Below, piece after piece: positions 59,882-64,000 of a DNA stretch of 64,000 nucleotides. The stretch lies in the NCBI GenBank assembly GCA_019752335.1, contig JAIEMJ010000018.1, positions 1-64,000 of the forward strand, given 5' to 3'. Both the position numbers and the translations under genes were made by a program. Origin of the DNA: Bryobacteraceae bacterium. Lineage in GTDB: Bacteria > Acidobacteriota > Terriglobia > Bryobacterales > Bryobacteraceae. How positions within the stretch are numbered: position 1 is the stretch's first letter; every line of letters begins with the position of its first letter. The notes beneath the pieces are model-generated. The model had not been told where the DNA came from and did not search any database. It worked only from the letters and a program-made list of their open reading frames with translations.

Positions 59882-60702
59882 CATCTTTTCTGGAGACGGC
59901 GGCGGGGATCGCCCGGGAAGCGGGTGCGCTCACCACGAAGTACTTCGACCGCGGCGTGCGGTTCGACATCAAAGGCGAACAGGATCTGGTAACGGAGGCT
60001 GACCACGCCAGTGAGGCGCTGATTTTGGAGCGGCTCCGGTCGCACTTTCCCACGCACACCATCATCGCCGAGGAAAGTGGCTTGCACGATAAAACCAGCG
60101 AGTATCGCTGGTACGTAGATCCGGTGGATGGCACGACGAACTTTGCGCACGGTTACCCGGTGTATAACGTGACGCTGGCGCTGGAGCATAACGGCGAGAT
60201 GATCGCGGGCGTGGTGTACGATCCGACGCGCGACGAGATGTTCATGGCGGAGCGCGGCAGCGGCGCTTATCTGAATCACCGGCGCATGCAGGTGTCGCCG
60301 GCGCCGAAGGTGGAGGTGGCGCTGTTTTCGACGGGCTTCCCGACGCGCCGCCGCCACGCGGACGTCAACATTCATTTCTTCTATCAGTTGGCGATGGTGA
60401 CGCACGGGATTCGCCGGAGCGGTTCGGCGGCGATTGACTTGGCGCATGTCGCCTGTGGCCGGCTGGATGGCTTCTGGGAGTTTCGTTTGAGCCCTTGGGA
60501 CATGGCGGCGGGCCGTCTGCTGGTAGAGGAAGCCGGCGGACAGGTGACGGACATGAAGGGCCGTCCGCATCGCCTGGAAGCGATGCACATTCTGGCGTCC
60601 AATGGCAAGATTCATGCGGACACGTTGCGCATGTTTGAGGATGTTTTCGCGGGGCGTTTTGCTTATGCGCTGCCGGAAGTCACGACGGTCCCCGACGCGT
60701 GA
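59878..60702 (+). CDS. suhB: inositol monophosphatase family protein
   Basis: A 274-residue phosphatase. ITEADHASEALILERLR-like VTEADHASEALILERL, then IIAEESGL, the metal motif YVDPVDGTTNFAHGYPVYNV and late WDMAAGRLLVEEAGGQVTDM. RRSGSAAIDLAHVACGRLDG matches motif positions of SuhB. It hydrolyses inositol 1-phosphate or a related sugar phosphate; SuhB homologues also act in ribosomal RNA transcription. Its ATG overlaps the hfq stop. Confidence 0.9.
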   Translation: MTSFLETAAGIAREAGALTTKYFDRGVRFDIKGEQDLVTEADHASEALILERLRSHFPTHTIIAEESGLHDKTSEYRWYVDPVDGTTNFAHGYPVYNVTLALEHNGEMIAGVVYDPTRDEMFMAERGSGAYLNHRRMQVSPAPKVEVALFSTGFPTRRRHADVNIHFFYQLAMVTHGIRRSGSAAIDLAHVACGRLDGFWEFRLSPWDMAAGRLLVEEAGGQVTDMKGRPHRLEAMHILASNGKIHADTLRMFEDVFAGRFAYALPEVTTVPDA

Positions 60703-60813
60703 GTTTACAATTGGCCGGTGGTTGGCCTGTCTGATTTTGGCGGGAAGTGTAATATCGTAGAAGAGTATCCCGGCGACTTCCCGCGTTCCGCCGTTCGGAG
60801 TAGAGAAAAACCC

Positions 60814-63800
60814 ATGAAATTCCATTTTTCGATGCGATCTTTGACGTTCGTCATGGCTGCGGCCGCCGCGTGGGCGCAGCCCACGGTGGTCATGAATCAG
60901 GCGCCCACCCGCGTGGTGGGCCAGGCGAGAGCCAATAGTCAGAACGGCGCTCCCAACCTGGTGGAGGGGCGTGAATTTTATCAACCGCAGAGCGTGTGGG
61001 TGGATGGCTCCGGCTCCACTTCGATCCTCTACGTGGCCGATACCCGCAACAACCGCGTCCTCGCTTGGCGTAACGCGGTTGCCGCGAATGCCGGAAGCCC
61101 GGCAGACTTGGTGATTGGCCAACGCGATCTCCAGTCCACCGCGCCGCAAGGCCCGGACCGTAGTGGCCAAGGGCTGGCCAGCGGCCTGAATTCCCCGATG
61201 ACTGTGATCACCGACGCCACCGGTAACCTCTACGTCGCTGACTGCGGCAATAATCGCATCTTGCGTTACCCACGGCCTTTTGCGCAAAACTCTGAATTGC
61301 TTCAGGTCGATTTGGTGATCGGGCAACGCAGCATCAACGAGAATTCCTTCAATCAGGGCGCGGGCATGGCGGGGATGTCCGATAGTTCCTTGTTCACCTT
61401 TCAGCCTTTCGGTGCAGTGCAACGCGCTGCGATGGCATTTGACGCCCAGCGCAATCTGTGGGTAACCGATCCACAGAACCACCGCGTGTTGCGCTTCCCG
61501 GTGGCGGCGCTGGATCGGGGTGGTTTCGCGCCTTCCGCGGATCTGGTGTTGGGCGGGACGGAATTCACCAGTTCTCAGGGACGCAGCAACAGTCCGTTCA
61601 TCGCGGACATTGCCACGCGCAAGGACTACATTTGGGCACCCACGGGAATTGCCTTCGATAGCCGCGGGCGGCTGTTTGTCCGGGATTGGGCGCCTGGCTT
61701 TTCCCGGGTGCTGGTGTGGGATGTGGGAGCTTTCTTCAATGGCAAGCCCGCCAACCGGATTGTCGGAATCCCCACGGCACCGGGCCCTGGCCAAACGCTG
61801 CCGCCGATCAACGAATTCGTCGCCGGTGGCTTTACGCAAGGCACGGTGGATTCGCCGCGGCCCAGCATCTTTGTTTTCGGCACCAATCTCTACGTGCCGG
61901 ATGTGAATAGCCACCGCATCCTGATCTTCGATGCGTTCGAGAACTGGCCCGCGGAGGCCACGCGGGTGTCGCCGCCCGCGCGGGCAGTCATCGGCCAGGA
62001 GAGTTTCGGCGTGGGCCGCGCGAATCGCAACGGCTTGCCCGTAGGGGGCAATGGCTTCAACTATCCGACGGCTGTCTGGGTGGGTGGCGCGGAAATGTAC
62101 GTCGCCGATACCGCGAACAATCGTATCCTCGTGATGCCCGGCCGGGACTTCACCTTCAACGCGGCCAGCCGCGTGGTGGGACAGGTCCGCTTCGATCAGA
62201 GTGGCGTAAATCTGGTGGAAGGCCGCGAGTTCTACTTTCTCGACGGTTTCGGCTCAGACCGCAATGCGGTGGGAGTGGCCGGCTTGGGCGGCACCTGCCT
62301 GGCCGTGGACGGAGATCGCATCTATGTCGCCGATTCGCAGAACAATCGCATCGTCGGCTTTACGGATGTGCGGCGCGTGAAAGCCCTGGATTTCGCCAAT
62401 ATCGTGATTGGCCAAGCCGATCTAACGGGTACCGTGGCGAATGCTCCTAGCGGCGACGTGAACAATACCAGTGAACGCGGCTTGAATGCGCCCAACTGTG
62501 TGGCCACGGACCGGGATGGCAATGTCTGGGTGGCGGATACGGGGAACGGCCGGGTGCTGCGCTTCCCGCGGCCGGCCGAGGGCGTCACCGGTCTCCGCCA
62601 ACCGAATCTCGTGCTGGGCCAAGGCTCCTTCACCGCCCGTTCCACCGATCCTACTTCGCGCACCATGCGCGCACCCACCGGGTTAGCCTTCTTGAGCGAT
62701 GGCAGCCTGCTGGTTTCGGATTATGTACATAGCCGGGTGCTGCGCTTCCGGAAGCCTGCCGGTGGCGATTTCCAGAATGGCCAAGCCGCCGACGGCGTCT
62801 TTGGCCAGGCCAACTTCACGGATAGCGTCCGCGGCACCACGCTCAACCGCTTCATTTCGCCGAAGGGTATCGCGACCGACAGCGATGACCGCCTCTACGT
62901 CGCCGATGTCTTGGGCAATCGCGTCACCATCTTCAGCGAAGCCGGCACTTCGGTGTCGAACGCCACCGCCCGTCAGGACTTCAGCGGCCTGGGCAGCCCG
63001 CAAGCAGTTTACGTCAATCCGCAGTCGGGCGATATCTGGGTGGCGGACACGACGAACCAAAGAGTCGTACGCCTGTTGCCGTTTAGCCAACTGCCGGTGG
63101 GCACCATCAACCCCGAGCAATCGATTGCGTCGCCGTTCCCTTTGGCCATGGCGCTGGACCGATTTGGCAACCTGTTGACGGCTGACGCGTTCAACCGCAT
63201 CGCCCTCTACTACCCGGTGATTCGCGTCCTGAACTCGGCCTCGGCGAACCGCAACCAAATCGCGCCGACGACCTATTCGGCGATCTACGGGGCCGCCAAT
63301 GCGTTTGGCGACGTCACGCGGCTGTTCACCGAGGAACCGAATCCCGTGCCCATGCCGACGGTGGTTGGAGATACGCGCGTCCTCGTGGGAGACCGTCCCG
63401 CGCCGATCCAGTTTGTTTCTCCGAGCCAGATCAACTTCATCGTCCCCCGAGATACTCCGACCTCAGGCAACGTCGACATTATCGTCGAACGCCCTAGCAC
63501 CGGACAGGTATTGGCTGCCGGTTTTGGTGAGATGGACGTCGTCGCGCCAGCCCTCTTCGCCGGAGCTGGAGGCCGCGGCCAAGTGGCGGCGACGCATCCG
63601 GATGGCTCCATCAACTCGCCCTCCAATCCCGCGGCCCGAAACACCATCATTACCGTGTATGCCACGGGCTTGGGCAATCTGGCTGGTTCGCCGGCGGACG
63701 GCGCACCGGCGCCTGGCGGCGTGGTAACCACCGGCACCTTGCAGGTCATCATCGGTACCACCGCCGTGCCGGCTGCCAATATTCAGTACTCCGGCCTTAC

Positions 63801-63936
63801 GCCCGGCCTGATCAGCGTGTGGCAGATCAACGTGCTGATTCCCAACACCGTGCCGCCCTCGAACACGACGCCGTTCGGCTTGCGCTACCGTGACGTCGCG
63901 GCGCAGCCAGGTCTGACGATCGCGGTCCGGCAGTAA
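60814..63936 (+). CDS. exported NHL-repeat protein with TIGR03437 C-terminal domain
   Basis: A 1040-residue protein from ATG 60814 (GGAG ahead); the frame opens earlier at 60718. A signal peptide (RSLTFVMAAAAAWAQ) is followed by at least eight NHL blades through residue 800: SILYVADTRNNRVLAWRN, LYVADCGNNRILRYPRP, LWVTDPQNHRVLRFPV, MYVADTANNRILVMPG, IYVADSQNNRIVGF, VWVADTGNGRVLRFPRP, LYVADVLGNRVTIFS. The end, residues 815-1040, is the Solibacter C-terminal domain TIGR03437: RVLNSASANRNQIAPTTYSA, APIQFVSPSQINFIVPRDTP and TVYATGLGNLAG. NHL propellers bind RNA, proteins or glycans; role here unknown. Confidence 0.92.
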   Translation: MKFHFSMRSLTFVMAAAAAWAQPTVVMNQAPTRVVGQARANSQNGAPNLVEGREFYQPQSVWVDGSGSTSILYVADTRNNRVLAWRNAVAANAGSPADLVIGQRDLQSTAPQGPDRSGQGLASGLNSPMTVITDATGNLYVADCGNNRILRYPRPFAQNSELLQVDLVIGQRSINENSFNQGAGMAGMSDSSLFTFQPFGAVQRAAMAFDAQRNLWVTDPQNHRVLRFPVAALDRGGFAPSADLVLGGTEFTSSQGRSNSPFIADIATRKDYIWAPTGIAFDSRGRLFVRDWAPGFSRVLVWDVGAFFNGKPANRIVGIPTAPGPGQTLPPINEFVAGGFTQGTVDSPRPSIFVFGTNLYVPDVNSHRILIFDAFENWPAEATRVSPPARAVIGQESFGVGRANRNGLPVGGNGFNYPTAVWVGGAEMYVADTANNRILVMPGRDFTFNAASRVVGQVRFDQSGVNLVEGREFYFLDGFGSDRNAVGVAGLGGTCLAVDGDRIYVADSQNNRIVGFTDVRRVKALDFANIVIGQADLTGTVANAPSGDVNNTSERGLNAPNCVATDRDGNVWVADTGNGRVLRFPRPAEGVTGLRQPNLVLGQGSFTARSTDPTSRTMRAPTGLAFLSDGSLLVSDYVHSRVLRFRKPAGGDFQNGQAADGVFGQANFTDSVRGTTLNRFISPKGIATDSDDRLYVADVLGNRVTIFSEAGTSVSNATARQDFSGLGSPQAVYVNPQSGDIWVADTTNQRVVRLLPFSQLPVGTINPEQSIASPFPLAMALDRFGNLLTADAFNRIALYYPVIRVLNSASANRNQIAPTTYSAIYGAANAFGDVTRLFTEEPNPVPMPTVVGDTRVLVGDRPAPIQFVSPSQINFIVPRDTPTSGNVDIIVERPSTGQVLAAGFGEMDVVAPALFAGAGGRGQVAATHPDGSINSPSNPAARNTIITVYATGLGNLAGSPADGAPAPGGVVTTGTLQVIIGTTAVPAANIQYSGLTPGLISVWQINVLIPNTVPPSNTTPFGLRYRDVAAQPGLTIAVRQ

Positions 63937-63944
63937 GTCCCCAA

Positions 63945-63985
63945 GGTGCTGCCGCTCTCCCGGTTCGTGGGGGAGCGGCAGCACC
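63945..63985 (+). terminator. strong hairpin after the NHL-repeat gene
   Basis: GGTGCTGCCGCTC (63945-63957) and GAGCGGCAGCACC (63973-63985) form a 13-bp perfect stem extendable to 17 pairs with a 7-base loop. There is no T run, so it may be a rho-independent stop of low T content or a stabilising 3' end. Confidence 0.6.
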
Positions 63986-64000
63986 ATTAGAGAATCGAAA

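Overview
This window reads as chromosomal DNA of a GC-rich acidobacterium, most likely of the Bryobacterales/Solibacter group. Four things point there. Three exported von Willebrand A proteins belong to the VWFA-related Acidobacterial family (TIGR03436). The large NHL-repeat protein at the right end carries the C-terminal domain named after Solibacter (TIGR03437), and the astacin protease probably does too. Two PQQ-cytochrome c dehydrogenases, several secreted hydrolases and a TonB-receptor-like remnant fit a soil polymer degrader. The Hfq-like protein has the divergent acidobacterial form. I see no CRISPR array, complete insertion sequence, prophage or plasmid replication gene.

Layout. 0-5.8 kb: a gene cut by the window edge, a TonB-receptor-like C-terminal remnant, a sulfatase, an orphan DUF433 protein, a membrane protein, then a leftward group of two VWFA proteins, a small protein and an atypical SDR. 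5.8-15 kb: the overlapping kdsB-pyrG-kdsA operon (Kdo and CTP supply for lipopolysaccharide), phosphotransacetylase, malate dehydrogenase, a SET-domain protein, and a YdjC/ChbG-like deacetylase overlapping a PQQ-cytochrome dehydrogenase. 15-22.6 kb: two ECF sigma/anti-sigma modules back to back. The leftward one adds a Spy-like periplasmic protein. The rightward one adds an anti-sigma factor fused to HEAT-like repeats, a DUF4097 beta-repeat protein and a double-PDZ protein. 22.6-31 kb: truncated hemoglobin, a tail-fibre-like exported protein, an orphan Flp pilin, two glycosyltransferases, YceH, a zinc alcohol dehydrogenase, a PilZ protein and an exported RidA.

31-45 kb: pyruvate dehydrogenase E1 (aceE), aat, a small glycine-zipper protein, an exported nitrilase-type hydrolase, tRNA-Ser(GCU), an exported amidase, a 1282-residue M36 metalloprotease, a HAD phosphatase, a dolichol-phosphate-mannose-synthase-like glycosyltransferase and an enolase-superfamily enzyme. 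45-54.5 kb: a second PQQ-cytochrome dehydrogenase overlapping a D-aminoacylase-like amidohydrolase, an astacin protease with InlB-type repeats, a decayed VapBC toxin-antitoxin locus, a gene with a repeat-derived C terminus, and a penicillin-acylase-family enzyme. 54.5-64 kb: phosphoglycolate phosphatase, a TetR regulator with two operator-like palindromes heading an SRPBCC-DUF1761 operon, a DUF362 protein, a moaDE-VWFA-hfq-suhB operon with overlapping genes, and the NHL-repeat protein.

No single locus is a certain new system. The best candidates for a second look are the divergent pair of ECF sigma modules with a HEAT-fused anti-sigma factor, the repeated pairing of an exported hydrolase with a diheme PQQ dehydrogenase, and the fused MoaD-MoaE operon. 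All functions are read from motifs by eye. No database search was run.
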